Source of the DNA: Paenibacillus sp. KS-LC4
GTDB lineage: Bacteria; Bacillota; Bacilli; Paenibacillales; Paenibacillaceae
Assembly (NCBI RefSeq): GCF_036894955.1
Contig: NZ_CP145905.1
Span: forward strand, 3,118,501-3,182,500
Direction of reading: 5' to 3'
Length of the DNA stretch: 64,000 nucleotides
Positions 1-9,778 of this stretch are shown piece by piece. The first letter of the stretch is position 1, and each line of letters starts with the position of its first letter. The notes below the pieces were generated by a model, which saw nothing but the letters and a program-made list of their open reading frames with translations, was not told where the DNA came from and searched no databases. Position numbers and translations under genes: made by a program.

Positions 1-2
1 AA

Positions 3-1166
3 GACATCCTTAGCCAGCGCACCTCTCTTCTTCTGGAATCGTTGCAGATATCTGCGCAAACTTGCGGCCTGGATCTCAAAAAGGAGGATCGTTATATTCT
101 AGTTTTATTAGGCCTGGAACAATGGAAGGAAAATTTAAGCGCTCGTGATGAGGCTATTATGGAGTACGCCCTTCGCAATTTGGCTGGAGAACTGCTTCTC
201 AGAGGGCTAGAGGGCGTCGTACTTCAAGATCATGTAGGCCTTAATTTGGCGATTATCTATGTGAGGGACGAAGAGGTTGTTGTTGGTAATGTGCTTGATT
301 ACAATTGCCGGCAGTTTCTTAATGAGTGCAAACGGATTTTTCATTGTTCCTTATCGATTTATATCAGCCCGACCGTATTGCTGCCTGAAATCGTTAGCGC
401 TTACGCTCATGTGACAGAAAGAGAGCAGAGCAACCTAAACAGCTCACAGCAAATTTTCACTCCGACTTATCCGCCTTCCACTAGGCTGTTAAATCAGCTG
501 CCGGTAGTTGCTCCAATAAACTTGTTTGCAGAGTGGGCGACCATTCTCGAGCTCGGCGAGCTGGAGGAGCTGGATAGCCGTGTTAAGCAATGGTTCTGTA
601 GCAGTGAGGCGATCATATGGACGAAAGAATCGCATCGACAATTTATTCATGGCATCCTTTTTATCGTGCATACCATTTTGGCCAAAAAAGGTTTGTCCAT
701 GCACGAGTCAGTGGAGTTAAAGCAATTATTGGATAAGGAAAGTTACCCAAAGCATTCGGTAGGTTTGCAAAATTGGACACGGGGGATTCTAGGGGTGACC
801 GTATTACTTCTTAGGACAAGCAAGAACGTTTCCTCTACCGTCGTCACCAAGATCAGACATTACATTCGTTCACGTTTAAATCAGGAAATCACTCGCGAAG
901 AACTGGCCGCCCATGTCTATCTAAACCCGGCGTATTTATCCAGATTGTTCAAGAAGGAGACCGGATTATCGTTGTCGGACGCTATTATTCAGGAACGAAT
1001 ACAGGAGGCTAAGCGATTGCTGGAAGAAACCGAATACAAAATTACCGATATTGCGGAAAAGGTTGGGTATACCAGCTTGGGAAGCTTCTCTAACTTATTC
1101 AAACGAGTTGTCGGCGTTACGCCGCAGCTATATCGAGCTCGAAAAAAAACGAATCAAACCAGCTAG
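3..1166 (+). CDS. AraC-type response regulator (YesN-like), C-terminal part, 5' truncated by window edge
   Basis: The frame is open to base 3 with no good start, and the first in-frame TTG at 42 has no ribosome site, so the gene begins outside the window. The last ~100 residues form an AraC-type double helix-turn-helix (ELAAHVYLNPAYLSRLFKKE, then the second helix-turn-helix with DIAEKVGY and FSNLFKRVVGVTP). The ~270 residues before it resemble the variable middle part of YesN-family two-component regulators, whose receiver domain would lie upstream. Such proteins usually pair with a YesM histidine kinase and control carbohydrate uptake genes. Here the partner and target are not visible, and the next gene is an unrelated IclR regulator. 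It could instead be a one-component AraC protein with a sensory N-terminus. Confidence 0.85.
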   Translation, partial: DILSQRTSLLLESLQISAQTCGLDLKKEDRYILVLLGLEQWKENLSARDEAIMEYALRNLAGELLLRGLEGVVLQDHVGLNLAIIYVRDEEVVVGNVLDYNCRQFLNECKRIFHCSLSIYISPTVLLPEIVSAYAHVTEREQSNLNSSQQIFTPTYPPSTRLLNQLPVVAPINLFAEWATILELGELEELDSRVKQWFCSSEAIIWTKESHRQFIHGILFIVHTILAKKGLSMHESVELKQLLDKESYPKHSVGLQNWTRGILGVTVLLLRTSKNVSSTVVTKIRHYIRSRLNQEITREELAAHVYLNPAYLSRLFKKETGLSLSDAIIQERIQEAKRLLEETEYKITDIAEKVGYTSLGSFSNLFKRVVGVTPQLYRARKKTNQTS

Positions 1167-1206
1167 ACGACACTGTTAATCGTTTGGTACAATATATAAG
1201 AACGTT

Positions 1207-1223
1207 GTTTTATATTATAAAAC
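1207..1223. promoter_or_regulatory. 17-bp palindromic operator upstream of iclR-type gene
   Basis: GTTTTATATTATAAAAC is palindromic except for its centre and sits 22 bases before the regulator start. Its exact reverse complement occurs at 2060-2076, before the catabolic operon. IclR proteins commonly bind such short AT-rich palindromes and repress their own gene, so this is probably the autoregulatory site. The assignment is an inference from the repeat and its placement. Confidence 0.7.
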
Positions 1224-1244
1224 GAAAGGAGGGGTATGTATTTT

Positions 1245-2003
1245 ATGCCCATCATTCAATCACTCGACCGGGCACTTACTATTCTAGATTTGTTTGATGA
1301 GCATACTCGAGTATTGAAAATAACCGAGATCAGTGTCAGGGTCGGACTGCATAAAAGTACGGTGCATTCCTTGCTTAAGACGCTTCAGCATCATCGCTAC
1401 ATTGAACAGGATGAAAACGGGCTGTATCGGCTCGGCATGCGTCTGCTGGAGAAGGGTCAACTGCTATTGCAGAGCTTTGACATCCGGGAGATTGCAAGAG
1501 GGCCGATGGAAGAGTTGTCAGGGAAGACGGGACAGACTGTTCATCTTGTCATCCGAGACGGAGCGGAAGGCGTCTATATTGATAAGGTTGAAGGCAGCAA
1601 AGCAGCCATTCGCTATTCCCGAATTGGCCGGCGGGTGCCCCTGCACAGCAGCGCGGTCGGCAAGATGCTGGCGGCTTACGTGCCGGAAGCTGAGCTGGAG
1701 AGGCTGCTGGAGAGCTACGACTATTCCATTCATACGCCACATACGATCTCAAACAAGTCGGACTTCCTGAAAGAGCTGATCTCCTCGCGAAAGGCGGGCG
1801 TTGCCTACGACCGGGAAGAGAATGAAGCGGGTGTCCGCTGTGCTGCGGCGCCGGTGTATGACCACAGCGGCCAAATTACGGCGGCGATCAGCATCTCGAC
1901 GATGACGTCAACAGTTGGGGATGAGGAATTAGCGGCTTTCGTCCTGCTTTTGCGAGAAACGGCAGAACAGATTTCACGCGGACTCGGCTACCGTCCAAAA
2001 TAA
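1245..2003 (+). CDS. IclR-family transcriptional regulator of the pentonate operon
   Basis: This is a 252-residue DNA-binding regulator of the usual IclR length. Residues ~1-70 are a winged helix-turn-helix (PIIQSLDRALTILDLF, LHKSTVHSLLKTL). Residues ~75-250 are the IclR effector-binding domain (GQTVHLVIRDG, PLHSSAVGKMLAA, AAPVYDHSGQITAAISIS). I prefer the ATG at 1245 over the one at 1236, because AAAGGAGGGG (1225-1234) ends one base before 1236 but ten before 1245, and MPIIQSLDRAL is the typical family start. It lies 97 bases before the FAH-family gene on the same strand. The same palindrome precedes both, so it is the likely local repressor, with a pentonate or 2-keto-3-deoxy intermediate as plausible effector (inferred). 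Confidence 0.92.
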   Translation: MPIIQSLDRALTILDLFDEHTRVLKITEISVRVGLHKSTVHSLLKTLQHHRYIEQDENGLYRLGMRLLEKGQLLLQSFDIREIARGPMEELSGKTGQTVHLVIRDGAEGVYIDKVEGSKAAIRYSRIGRRVPLHSSAVGKMLAAYVPEAELERLLESYDYSIHTPHTISNKSDFLKELISSRKAGVAYDREENEAGVRCAAAPVYDHSGQITAAISISTMTSTVGDEELAAFVLLLRETAEQISRGLGYRPK

Positions 2004-2016
2004 TGCGATTATACGC

Positions 2017-2041
2017 AAAGATTCTGGACGGATCTTTTTTA
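2017..2041 (+). terminator. weak terminator-like hairpin after iclR
   Basis: AAAGAT and ATCTTT face each other across a nine-base loop, followed by a short T run. The stem is only about six base pairs, so termination here would be partial at best. Confidence 0.3.
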
Positions 2042-2059
2042 GCATAATATGAGAACGGA

Positions 2060-2076
2060 GTTTTATAATATAAAAC
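2060..2076. promoter_or_regulatory. 17-bp palindromic operator overlapping the -10 of the pentonate operon
   Basis: GTTTTATAATATAAAAC is the exact reverse complement of the element at 1207-1223. It contains TATAAT (2064-2069), a perfect -10 hexamer 37 bases before the first operon gene, so a bound repressor would cover the promoter. No convincing -35 is seen. Confidence 0.7.
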
Positions 2077-2100
2077 AAAATAATTGGAGGTCAAGTAATT

Positions 2101-3006
2101 ATGCGTATATTTCGTTATCTTGAAAACTCGCTTTCCTATTTGGGAGTAATGACCGAAGACGGGGATAGTTATCGGCTAGATGCGCCAGATCTTATGACAC
2201 TTGTCGCAAATGCCCGCACCGCCGGATTGACAACCGCTGCTTATGTTGGGACGATGCTTGGCAGTCTCTCGCCAATCGGCGCTCCGACAGAAACGCTGCA
2301 ACTGACGACGCCGCTGGACGCACCAGAGGTATGGGCGGCAGGTGTGACCTATCAGCGCAGCCGCGAGGCGCGAAATTATGAGGCGACGGAGGGAAGGCTC
2401 GATGCTGACACCTTTTACGACAAGGTGTATGAGGCAGAACGGCCAGAGCTGTTTATGAAATCAACAGCCGCCCGTACCGTTGGACCTGGTGAAGCGGTAT
2501 GCCTGAGGAGCGACTCCTCGTGGCAGGTGCCGGAGGCAGAGCTTGGGCTGGTCTTGGATAGCTCTGGCGCTATCATCGGCTATACGGCTGGCAATGACAT
2601 GAGCTGCCGCGACATCGAGGGCGAAAATCCTCTTTACTTGCCGCAGGCGAAAATTTGGAAGCGCTCCTGCTCAATCGGTCCGTTCGTCCGACTTGCGGAG
2701 ACGGTCGCTGACCCGTACGCGCTCTCGATTGCCTGCCGCATTTACCGAGATGGAGCGCTGGTCGTTGATGAAACGGCGCATACCGGCCTGTTAAAGCGCA
2801 AACTGGAGGAGCTTGTCAGCTTCTTGAAACGGGATAATGAGCTGTTCGACGGTACGGTTTTGCTGACAGGTACCTGTCTCGTTCCGCCTAATCAGTTTAC
2901 GCTGGCCTCCGGCGATCGCATTGAAATTGAAATCGAAGGTATAGGGACACTGGTGAACACGGTAATTAGCACTCATGAGCTGGACATGGCTCCAAATCAA
3001 GCCTAA
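2101..3006 (+). CDS. fumarylacetoacetate hydrolase-family protein, likely 2-keto-3-deoxypentonate dehydratase
   Basis: This 301-residue FAH-superfamily protein has an N-terminal cap of ~80 residues, then the FAH catalytic core: [30 protein letters not shown], the metal-site region [11 protein letters not shown], and [19 protein letters not shown]. The [14 protein letters not shown] and [13 protein letters not shown] motifs match the group containing 2-dehydro-3-deoxy-pentonate dehydratases. These make 2-oxoglutarate semialdehyde from 2-keto-3-deoxypentonate. The flanking semialdehyde dehydrogenase and sugar-acid dehydratase give exactly the enzymes before and after that step. GGAGG lies 7-8 bases before the ATG. 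It is the first operon gene, 13 bases from the next. Another FAH activity is possible from sequence alone. Confidence 0.85.
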   Translation: MRIFRYLENSLSYLGVMTEDGDSYRLDAPDLMTLVANARTAGLTTAAYVGTMLGSLSPIGAPTETLQLTTPLDAPEVWAAGVTYQRSREARNYEATEGRLDADTFYDKVYEAERPELFMKSTAARTVGPGEAVCLRSDSSWQVPEAELGLVLDSSGAIIGYTAGNDMSCRDIEGENPLYLPQAKIWKRSCSIGPFVRLAETVADPYALSIACRIYRDGALVVDETAHTGLLKRKLEELVSFLKRDNELFDGTVLLTGTCLVPPNQFTLASGDRIEIEIEGIGTLVNTVISTHELDMAPNQA

Positions 3007-3019
3007 GGGGGAAAAAATA

Positions 3020-4501
3020 ATGGTAAACAGCGAATACACGGTGAACCCGGAAATTCCGGCAATAGACAACTATATCGGAGGCGAGTGGAAGCCAGCGCTC
3101 TCTGGCAAGCGCAATGCTGGCTGCAATCCAGCTCGCAGCAGTGAAATCGTTAGCTTATCGCCCGACTCCAATCTTGACGATCTAGGCGCTGCGGTCGCAG
3201 CCGCTGAGGCTGCTCGCTATGCCTGGCGAAAGCTAACCGGTGCTCAGCGCGGCGCCTTGCTGTTCAAGGCGGCTGATCTGCTGGAGAGCCGCTTGGAGGA
3301 GATTGGCCGGGCGATGACCTGCGAGATGGGCAAGACGCTTGGCGAGGCGAAGGGGGAGACGGCCCGCGGTGCAGCCATTTTACGCTATTATGCAGGCGAG
3401 GGTATGCGTCCGATCGGCGATGTTATTCCAGCAACAGACGCTGAAGCATTGATGTTCACGACTCGCGCTCCGCTCGGTGTCGTCGGCGTCATCTCGCCCT
3501 GGAATTTTCCTGTGGCAATTCCCGTATGGAAAATGGCGCCCGCACTGGTTTTTGGAAACACGGTTGTCTGGAAGCCAGCGGCCGAGACGGCTGTCACCGC
3601 TTCACTCATTATGGCTTGCTTCCATGAAGCTGGCTTTCCGGCGGGCGTTGTGAACATGGTTATTGGCGAAGGTGCCGTCATTGGTCAGGGTATCGCCGAG
3701 CATCCGGGCATTCACGCCGTCACCTTCACGGGCTCTGACACGGTCGGTAAGCGTGTGGGCCAGATTGCTCTAGCACGTGGGGCAAAGTACCAGCTGGAAA
3801 TGGGCGGTAAAAACCCGATCATCATCGCAGCCGACGCCGATCTAGACTTAGCCGTTGATGCGACAATTAGCGGAGGGCTTCGCTCAACCGGCCAAAAGTG
3901 TACCGCAACGAGCCGCGTTATCGTTGTGAGCGACGTTTACGAATCGTTCAGATCGAAATTGCTCGAGAAGGTCAATAGTCTGCGAGTGGGTGACGGCATG
4001 AACGCGGAAACGTGGCTTGGTCCGTGTGCTAGTCGAAAACAGTACGAAACCGTGCTGGAGTATATTCGCAAGGGCAAGGAGGAGGGCGCCGAGCTTCTCG
4101 TCGGCGGAGAGCAGCCGAATGCTCCAGAGCTCGCGGACGGCTATTTCATCACACCAGCCGTGTTCGATCGGGTGATGCCAAACATGACTATTGCAAGGGA
4201 GGAAATTTTTGGACCTGTGCTGGCACTGATTGAGGCGCGTAATTTAGACGAGGCAATTGAACTCGCAAACGATACGGAATATGGGCTCAGTGCCTCCCTC
4301 TATACGAGCAATCTCGGTTATGCTTTGAGGTTTATTCAGGAAACGGATGCAGGGCTCGTCCGCGTGAATGCCGAGACGGCGGGCGTGGAGCTGCAGGCGC
4401 CGTTTGGCGGAATGAAAGGCTCCAGCTCCCATTCTCGCGAGCAGGGACAGGCAGCTATTGAGTTTTACACAGCTGTGAAAACAGTCTTCATGAAGCCATA
4501 A
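3020..4501 (+). CDS. aldehyde dehydrogenase, likely 2-oxoglutarate semialdehyde (2,5-dioxovalerate) dehydrogenase
   Basis: At 493 residues this is a full-length NAD(P)-dependent aldehyde dehydrogenase. Visible family features are [18 protein letters not shown] (substrate/cofactor channel), [23 protein letters not shown] (catalytic Glu) and [17 protein letters not shown] (nucleophilic Cys). The C-terminal [15 protein letters not shown] and [15 protein letters not shown] are also typical. The ATG at 3020 follows AAGGGGG with good spacing; an upstream in-frame ATG at 2975 lies inside the preceding gene and lacks a ribosome site. Between a 2-keto-3-deoxypentonate dehydratase and a xylonate dehydratase, its role is most simply the last step, oxidising 2-oxoglutarate semialdehyde to 2-oxoglutarate. 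Substrate choice is inferred from neighbours. Confidence 0.9.
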   Translation: MVNSEYTVNPEIPAIDNYIGGEWKPALSGKRNAGCNPARSSEIVSLSPDSNLDDLGAAVAAAEAARYAWRKLTGAQRGALLFKAADLLESRLEEIGRAMTCEMGKTLGEAKGETARGAAILRYYAGEGMRPIGDVIPATDAEALMFTTRAPLGVVGVISPWNFPVAIPVWKMAPALVFGNTVVWKPAAETAVTASLIMACFHEAGFPAGVVNMVIGEGAVIGQGIAEHPGIHAVTFTGSDTVGKRVGQIALARGAKYQLEMGGKNPIIIAADADLDLAVDATISGGLRSTGQKCTATSRVIVVSDVYESFRSKLLEKVNSLRVGDGMNAETWLGPCASRKQYETVLEYIRKGKEEGAELLVGGEQPNAPELADGYFITPAVFDRVMPNMTIAREEIFGPVLALIEARNLDEAIELANDTEYGLSASLYTSNLGYALRFIQETDAGLVRVNAETAGVELQAPFGGMKGSSSHSREQGQAAIEFYTAVKTVFMKP

Positions 4502-4519
4502 CTAGAAGGGGTACGCATA

Positions 4520-6514
4520 ATGGATGATCTGGATCTGTTAAAAAACGTAATGGGATCGGACGAAGCGGATTATTTCGACGTGTTCACACATGCCCCGGGG
4601 CCATCCGGCAAGCTCCCGCTGACTCCGGAGCTTCTTCTGAACGAGCCTAGCGGCAATCTGTTCGGCTGGAGTCAGAACGTCGGCATGGGATGGCAAGCGG
4701 ATCGCTTGCAGGGCAGGGAGGTTCTCATTTTGGGCACGCTTGGAGGTATCCGCAACGAGGATGGCACGCCCGCCGCGCTTGGCTATCACACCGGCCACTG
4801 GGAAATCGGCCTGTTAATGAAGGCGGCGGCGGCAGAGATTGCCGCAAAGGGCGGTATCCCTTTCGCGGCTCATGTGAGCGATCCGTGCGACGGACGCTCA
4901 CAGGGCACGTCTGGCATGTTTGATTCACTGCCTTACCGCAACGACGCAGCAATGGTCATGCGGCGGCTAATCCGCTCGCTGCCTACCCGAGCAGCCGTTG
5001 TTGGCGTCGCGACATGCGACAAGGGACTGCCTGCGATGATGCTGGCGCTTGCGGGAATGAAAAGCCTGCCTGGCGTTATCGTGCCAGGCGGTGTTACACT
5101 GCCGCCGACGAATGGTGAGGATGCTGGCAAAATCCAGACGATTGGCGCCCGATATGCAAACGGCGAGCTGTCATTGGAGGAGGCTGCCGACCTTGGCTGC
5201 CGAGCCTGCGCGACGCCGGGCGGCGGCTGCCAGTTTCTCGGAACGGCGGGTACCGCGCAGGTCGTGGCAGAGGCACTCGGAATGACGGTGCCGCACGCCG
5301 CGCTTGCCCCGTCAGGTCAGCCGGTCTGGACGGAGATGGCACGCCAATCTGCCCGAGCGGCGATGGCGCTGGCAAGCAAGGGTCTTACGCTTAGTGATGT
5401 GTTGACGGACGCTTCTATCCGTAATGCCATGGTTGTTCATGCGGCTTTCGGCGGCTCTACGAACCTGCTGCTGCACATTCCAGCGATTGCCCATGCGGCA
5501 GGCCTTAAGGTGCCGAGCGCTGCGGACTGGGCAGAGGTCAACCGCAACGTTCCCCGATTGGTCAGTGTCCTGCCGAATGGCCCTGTTCCGCATCCGACAG
5601 TTCGTGTGTTTCTTGCTGGCGGTGTGCCTGAGGTGATGCTGCATCTTCGGCGACTCGGTGTGCTGGATGTAAGCGTGCTCACCGCAGCTGGTGTCACGCT
5701 GAACGAGACGCTGGATTGGTGGGAAACGTCCAAGCGGCGGCAGCATATGCGTAGCTATCTTGCTGAGCGGGAAGGTATCGACCCGGATACAGTCATATAT
5801 AGCCCAGATCGGGCGCGAGCCGCAGGCTTGACTCCGACGGTTACGTTTCCGTCCGGAAATATCGCTCCCGAAGGCTCCGTCATTAAATCGACGGCTATCG
5901 ACCCGTCGGTTCTTGACACCGAGGGCGTATTCCGGCATGTTGGACGGGTAAAGGTGTATACGACCGAGCGCGATGCGATCCGCGCCATCAAGACAGGCGG
6001 CATATTCGCTGGTGACATATTGGCATTGATCGGCCGCGGCCCAACAGGAACCGGTATGGAGGAAACGTACCAGCTGACGTCGGCACTGAAGCATTTGGCA
6101 TTCGGCAAGCAGGTGTCGCTGCTGACCGACGCCAGATTCTCCGGCGTATCGACCGGGGCCTGTATCGGACATATCGGCCCGGAGGCGCTCGCAGGAGGTC
6201 CCGTCGGACGCCTGCGAGACGGAGACTGGGTTGATATTCGCATCGACACACGCAAGCTAGAGGGAGCGATCCATATGGTCGGCTGCGGCGAGCAGCCGGA
6301 TACGCCGGAGGCAGGGACAGCAATTCTTGCCGCTAGGTCGCCGCATCCCTCTCTTGCGGAGGACCCGGAGCTGCCGGACGATACCCGTCTTTGGGCCGCG
6401 CTCCAGTCTGCCAGCGGCGGAACCTGGAAAGGTTGTGTTTATGATGCGGACCGCATTATTCGGACGCTGGAAGCAGGCATGCGCGTGCTAGCAAGGGAAG
6501 AAAGCGGCGGATAA
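4520..6514 (+). CDS. yjhG: YjhG/YagF-type D-xylonate dehydratase
   Basis: This 664-residue protein of the IlvD/Edd superfamily matches the YjhG/YagF branch in length and in long motifs: [121 protein letters not shown] and [21 protein letters not shown]. The Cys residues in DPCDG, TCDKG and GGGCQF fit the Fe-S cluster site of the superfamily. It converts D-xylonate (or a related pentonate) to 2-keto-3-deoxy-pentonate in the cytoplasm. Third in the operon, 18 bases after the dehydrogenase, with AAGGGG before the ATG. The following hairpin closes the unit. The enzyme making pentonate, the lactonase and a transporter are not in this window. Confidence 0.93.
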   Translation: MDDLDLLKNVMGSDEADYFDVFTHAPGPSGKLPLTPELLLNEPSGNLFGWSQNVGMGWQADRLQGREVLILGTLGGIRNEDGTPAALGYHTGHWEIGLLMKAAAAEIAAKGGIPFAAHVSDPCDGRSQGTSGMFDSLPYRNDAAMVMRRLIRSLPTRAAVVGVATCDKGLPAMMLALAGMKSLPGVIVPGGVTLPPTNGEDAGKIQTIGARYANGELSLEEAADLGCRACATPGGGCQFLGTAGTAQVVAEALGMTVPHAALAPSGQPVWTEMARQSARAAMALASKGLTLSDVLTDASIRNAMVVHAAFGGSTNLLLHIPAIAHAAGLKVPSAADWAEVNRNVPRLVSVLPNGPVPHPTVRVFLAGGVPEVMLHLRRLGVLDVSVLTAAGVTLNETLDWWETSKRRQHMRSYLAEREGIDPDTVIYSPDRARAAGLTPTVTFPSGNIAPEGSVIKSTAIDPSVLDTEGVFRHVGRVKVYTTERDAIRAIKTGGIFAGDILALIGRGPTGTGMEETYQLTSALKHLAFGKQVSLLTDARFSGVSTGACIGHIGPEALAGGPVGRLRDGDWVDIRIDTRKLEGAIHMVGCGEQPDTPEAGTAILAARSPHPSLAEDPELPDDTRLWAALQSASGGTWKGCVYDADRIIRTLEAGMRVLAREESGG

Positions 6515-6526
6515 GGCTAGTATAAA

Positions 6527-6576
6527 AAAACATCGACAGTCTGGACATTAATGATGAGTCCACACGACTGCCGGTG
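6527..6576 (+). terminator. rho-independent terminator of the pentonate operon
   Basis: An imperfect stem pairs ACATCGACAGTC..TGGAC with GTCCA..GACTGCCGGTGT, followed by a run of seven T. It starts about a dozen bases after the dehydratase stop codon. Confidence 0.7.
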
Positions 6577-6696
6577 TTTTTTTCGCTCAAGAGAATGTAT
6601 TCCAAGCTTTTTAGAGCAGAGACTAAACTGAAAAGAACCGTATTTTCAAATAAAATGTGGTAACATTTAATGATTAAGGCTAAGGAGAGGGAGAAA

Positions 6697-7164
6697 ATGA
6701 ACCAAGACGAGTTTTTTATGAAAGAAGCGATAAAGCTGGCAGAGCTTGCCGTTGAACATGGAAACGAGCCATTCGGAGCTGTTTTGGTTAAAGATGGAAT
6801 GATTGTTTATTCGAATGAAAATCAAATTTATTCGGCAACAGATCCAACGTTTCACGCAGAATCCGGGTTGCTCCGAAGATTTTGTGCGGAAACAGGGATT
6901 ACAGATTTATATGAATACACCTTATATTCGAGCTGCGAGCCTTGCTTTATGTGCAGTGGCGCAATGGTATGGACAAACCTGGGACGTCTGGTTTTCGGCG
7001 CTAGCAATCGGGATTTATGCAGCATTTTGGGTGAAGAGGGGAGCCCGTGCTGTGAGATTGTATTTGAGCATTCTCACCACAAGCCAGCATTCATTGGTGG
7101 AGTTTTGCGTGATGAAAATTTGAGTATTTTGGCCAGCTACTTCTCGCATCACGCAAAAGGCTAA
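6697..7164 (+). CDS. cytidine/deoxycytidylate deaminase-family nucleoside deaminase
   Basis: This 155-residue cytoplasmic zinc hydrolase has the full deaminase signature: HAES around residue 49 (Zn-binding His and catalytic Glu) and PCFMCSGAM around residue 82 (two Zn-binding Cys). Early residues NEPFGAVLVKDG and the middle YTLYSSCEPC are typical of the guanine deaminase/TadA-like branch, so the substrate may be guanine, cytosine or a related base. I chose the ATG at 6697, because AAGGAGAG precedes it with normal spacing; the in-frame ATG at 6670 has no ribosome site. It stands alone between the pentonate terminator and a cytochrome c gene, with no link to either. Confidence 0.85.
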   Translation: MNQDEFFMKEAIKLAELAVEHGNEPFGAVLVKDGMIVYSNENQIYSATDPTFHAESGLLRRFCAETGITDLYEYTLYSSCEPCFMCSGAMVWTNLGRLVFGASNRDLCSILGEEGSPCCEIVFEHSHHKPAFIGGVLRDENLSILASYFSHHAKG

Positions 7165-7305
7165 TGACGAGCTATTGATCAGCATAGTTGTTGTTTATTT
7201 TTCATCATTTTTGAGCGGAAATAGCTATAATGAGTCATTTAAAATCGTAGAGGATTCGTTATGATAGCATAAGAACGGTAGCAAGGAGGAGATGGAGGGG
7301 ATTAT

Positions 7306-7659
7306 ATGAATCATACGCTTAAGTACTGTTTTGTAATAATCGTCCTTCTAAATGCATTATTATTATCGGCATGTGGAAACTCAGGGACTGCTGCTACAAC
7401 AAACGATAACCGTACTGAGGACAGTAGTATTCAAAGCAGCGATCCAGAAATGATATATAAGAAGAAATGCATGTCCTGCCACGGTACTGATCTTCAAGGT
7501 AGAAGAGGACCCAGTCTCCAGAACATTGGAAGTCGATTAACGGAAGAGGAAATCATTGATATGGTTGCAAATGGCAAAAATGGAATGCCTAAGTTTAAAA
7601 AAAACATTTCGGCCGAGGACATTCAAAGTGTTTCCAAATGGTTGTCGGGGCTCAAATAA
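7306..7659 (+). CDS. small lipoprotein cytochrome c (c-551 type)
   Basis: The 117-residue precursor has a hydrophobic signal ending in the lipobox LLLSACGN, so it should be anchored outside the membrane by lipidated Cys. After a Ser/Thr/Asn linker, residues ~49-117 form a one-heme class I cytochrome c: KKCMSCHGTDLQG (heme CxxCH) and NGKNGMPKF (axial Met). It resembles CccB-type electron carriers of Gram-positive bacteria. GGAGG-rich sequence precedes the ATG. Small cytochromes c of this kind are electron donors in some nos clusters, and a nos-type operon lies 4 kb downstream, but the intervening genes make a direct link speculative. Confidence 0.88.
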   Translation: MNHTLKYCFVIIVLLNALLLSACGNSGTAATTNDNRTEDSSIQSSDPEMIYKKKCMSCHGTDLQGRRGPSLQNIGSRLTEEEIIDMVANGKNGMPKFKKNISAEDIQSVSKWLSGLK

Positions 7660-7733
7660 AAGGGAAATAGAAGCGATAGAGAAAATAGGCAAGGCCAGCG
7701 GTTATGATAAAAGCAGGCTCCATAAGCGAACAT

Positions 7734-7775
7734 AAAAACGACCAGGCTGTAATGGGATACGGCTCGGTCGTTTTT
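7734..7775. terminator. bidirectional terminator between cytochrome c and esterase genes
   Basis: AAAAACGACC (7734-7743) pairs perfectly with GGTCGTTTTT (7766-7775), giving A/T tails on both strands. It lies between convergent genes and can serve both. Confidence 0.75.
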
Positions 7776-7842
7776 GCTGTGCTCTAGGTTGTACTGAAAG
7801 TCGGAAAAACGCGGTAAGGATTTTGGTTGCTGCATGTCGAGC

Positions 7843-8721
7843 CTAACTCATAATTGCAATAATTTGCTTCAGGGCTTTTTTGGCTTCAGGAATTGGGAAT
7901 ACAGGAAATACATGATTCATTTTGGGGTACTCATAATAATTGATGTCAACTGCATGTTGGATTGCCTTTTCTTTGAATTTTCGGGCATCCGGAAGGAAAA
8001 ATTCATGGGTTCCGATAAATAGCGAAATTTTCCCCAAGTTTTTAATATCACCATAAATAGGACTTACCAAATAGTGTGATTGTGGCGTTTCACCAGAGTA
8101 TCTCTCTCCAGATTCAACCAATAATTCCCAGTTCAATAGCGGCTCTTTATTTATCATGGCTAATACTTCCGGATTGCTTAGTGTAATATCAAGCCATGGA
8201 GACAGCAGTATAATGTCCCTTGGTTGCGGTAAACCTTGTTCTAACAAATATTGAGCGAAGGCCAAGGATAAACCACCACCAGCAGAATCACCCATGATCA
8301 CGATGTTTTCAGGTTTACCTATTTCCAGAAGATATTTGTAAATACTTAGAACGCTCTCAATCGCATCCATATACTGATAGTTCGGAGCTTTAGGATAGAT
8401 AGGCACATAAACCGTACAACTTAATTGCTGAGTTAAGCTGTGCAAAAAATGCCAATGCCATGTAAGAGGCTGCTCAACATATCCTCCACCAGGCAAATAC
8501 AAAACTATCCGAGCATCAGATTGAGAGTTAGATTTGAGAATATAAGTATCTACCGAGAGATTGTGATCTTTAATAATGTTATACTTTTGTTTAAGCTTGG
8601 CAGGCAATACATAGGGTGAACTATTAATAATTCTTCGTTGCTCCAAATAGTCATTAACGTTGTGTTTCTTTTTAGTTAGAAATAGCAATTGTTCAACAAG
8701 AAAGCTTCTTATACTTCGCAT
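7843..8721 (-). CDS. alpha/beta hydrolase, HSL-like esterase/lipase
   Basis: This 292-residue serine hydrolase of the hormone-sensitive-lipase group has an oxyanion-hole motif YLPGGGYV (residues ~92-99), a nucleophile elbow MGDSAGGG (~164-171), a late Asp in HEFFLPDARKF and a His in KMNHVFPVF. No signal peptide is present, so it is probably cytoplasmic. AAAGGAGG stands before the ATG. It is divergent from a LysR regulator with a 101-base gap, the usual layout when the regulator controls the enzyme gene. The substrate (short acyl esters or a carbamate/lactone) cannot be told from sequence. Confidence 0.88.
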   Translation of the reverse strand: MRSIRSFLVEQLLFLTKKKHNVNDYLEQRRIINSSPYVLPAKLKQKYNIIKDHNLSVDTYILKSNSQSDARIVLYLPGGGYVEQPLTWHWHFLHSLTQQLSCTVYVPIYPKAPNYQYMDAIESVLSIYKYLLEIGKPENIVIMGDSAGGGLSLAFAQYLLEQGLPQPRDIILLSPWLDITLSNPEVLAMINKEPLLNWELLVESGERYSGETPQSHYLVSPIYGDIKNLGKISLFIGTHEFFLPDARKFKEKAIQHAVDINYYEYPKMNHVFPVFPIPEAKKALKQIIAIMS

Positions 8722-8822
8722 AATAACGACCTCCTTTCAGTAGAATACTAAATTACAAGCATAAAGGATATTTAATTATCATTTAGTATCGTAAATAAAA
8801 TTTTAAGGATGATCATAAACGA

Positions 8823-9734
8823 ATGAATATCACACAGCTACAATATTTAATTTCAACTGCAAGGTTTGGTTCATTTACTAAGGCCGCGAGTGCGCATCAT
8901 ATGACCGTGCCAACGATCAGTCAATCCATCAAACAATTAGAAGATGAAATGAATACCGTCATCTTTCACCGTACCAAGAAAGGTGTGGTTCCAACGAAAG
9001 AAGGAGAGCTTATTCTTCGTCATGCAGCAGCTATTCTTAATAATATTGATGTTATGCAAAACGAATTGCTGAATCTCAAAGAAGATTATGTTGAAAGCAT
9101 CACGCTCTCAACTATTCCGGGACTTGTTCCTCAAGTTGTTCAGGCTACATTAGAGCTAATGCACAAATACCCCACACTCAAAGTTCAGATGATTGAAGGC
9201 GACACTCAGACTATTATGAAGCAAGTATATGAAGGTTATGCAAGTATGGGGTTAATTTCTTATAGCAAGAGCCAAGTGAACTCTTCATTTGAATGGTTTC
9301 CTATAGTAGAAGGTACAGCCGTATTGATCATGAACACGAAATCCCACTTACGTTTTTCTAAAATGATATCACCTGAAGACTTGGACAATCAGGTATTCGT
9401 TCTATATAAAGATGAACATATTGAAAATATCGCTCACAATCTGATGTCTATTAATCCTACAAACCGTATTGCTCTGATTACGAATAATATGGAGGCTTTA
9501 TGCCAAATGGTGGTTAAGGGAAATGCGATCACGATTGCTCCAGACTTTATAGTGAAAGCTTTGTCATCCATCTACCAAGAAAACTTGGTTACTGTTCCGT
9601 TGAAGCAATTTTATTTGGATAAAGCGATTTTGGGAAGAATCACAAGAGCAAATGAGCCCGTTTCTAAAATGGTTGAAGAGTTCACGAGACAGTTATCGAG
9701 CCGAGTTGAATATTTTGGAAACGCTGAAACATAA
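8823..9734 (+). CDS. LysR-family transcriptional regulator
   Basis: At 303 residues this has normal LysR length. The N-terminal winged helix-turn-helix (MNITQLQYLISTARFGSFTK, ASAHHMTVPTISQSIKQLED) is followed by a periplasmic-binding-protein-like effector domain from ~90 (SITLSTIPGLVPQVV, GYASMGLISYS). It is divergent from the esterase gene, so the shared 101-base spacer (8722-8822) probably carries the operator and both promoters. I could not single out one clear TN11A site there. The family usually activates the divergent gene in response to a small molecule. Confidence 0.9.
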   Translation: MNITQLQYLISTARFGSFTKAASAHHMTVPTISQSIKQLEDEMNTVIFHRTKKGVVPTKEGELILRHAAAILNNIDVMQNELLNLKEDYVESITLSTIPGLVPQVVQATLELMHKYPTLKVQMIEGDTQTIMKQVYEGYASMGLISYSKSQVNSSFEWFPIVEGTAVLIMNTKSHLRFSKMISPEDLDNQVFVLYKDEHIENIAHNLMSINPTNRIALITNNMEALCQMVVKGNAITIAPDFIVKALSSIYQENLVTVPLKQFYLDKAILGRITRANEPVSKMVEEFTRQLSSRVEYFGNAET

Positions 9735-9778
9735 ACGGGATTGAATCTGAACAGCCATTTTCAAGTCAGCCCATAGAC

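Noticed and set aside
5312..6172. 286-codon minus-strand frame inside the xylonate dehydratase gene
   Set aside because: Opposite-strand shadow of a GC-rich, clearly homologous gene, with no protein-like motifs or ribosome site.
7203..7231. Possible promoter before the cytochrome c gene
   Set aside because: TATAAT at 7226-7231 is good, but no acceptable -35 lies 16-18 bases upstream.
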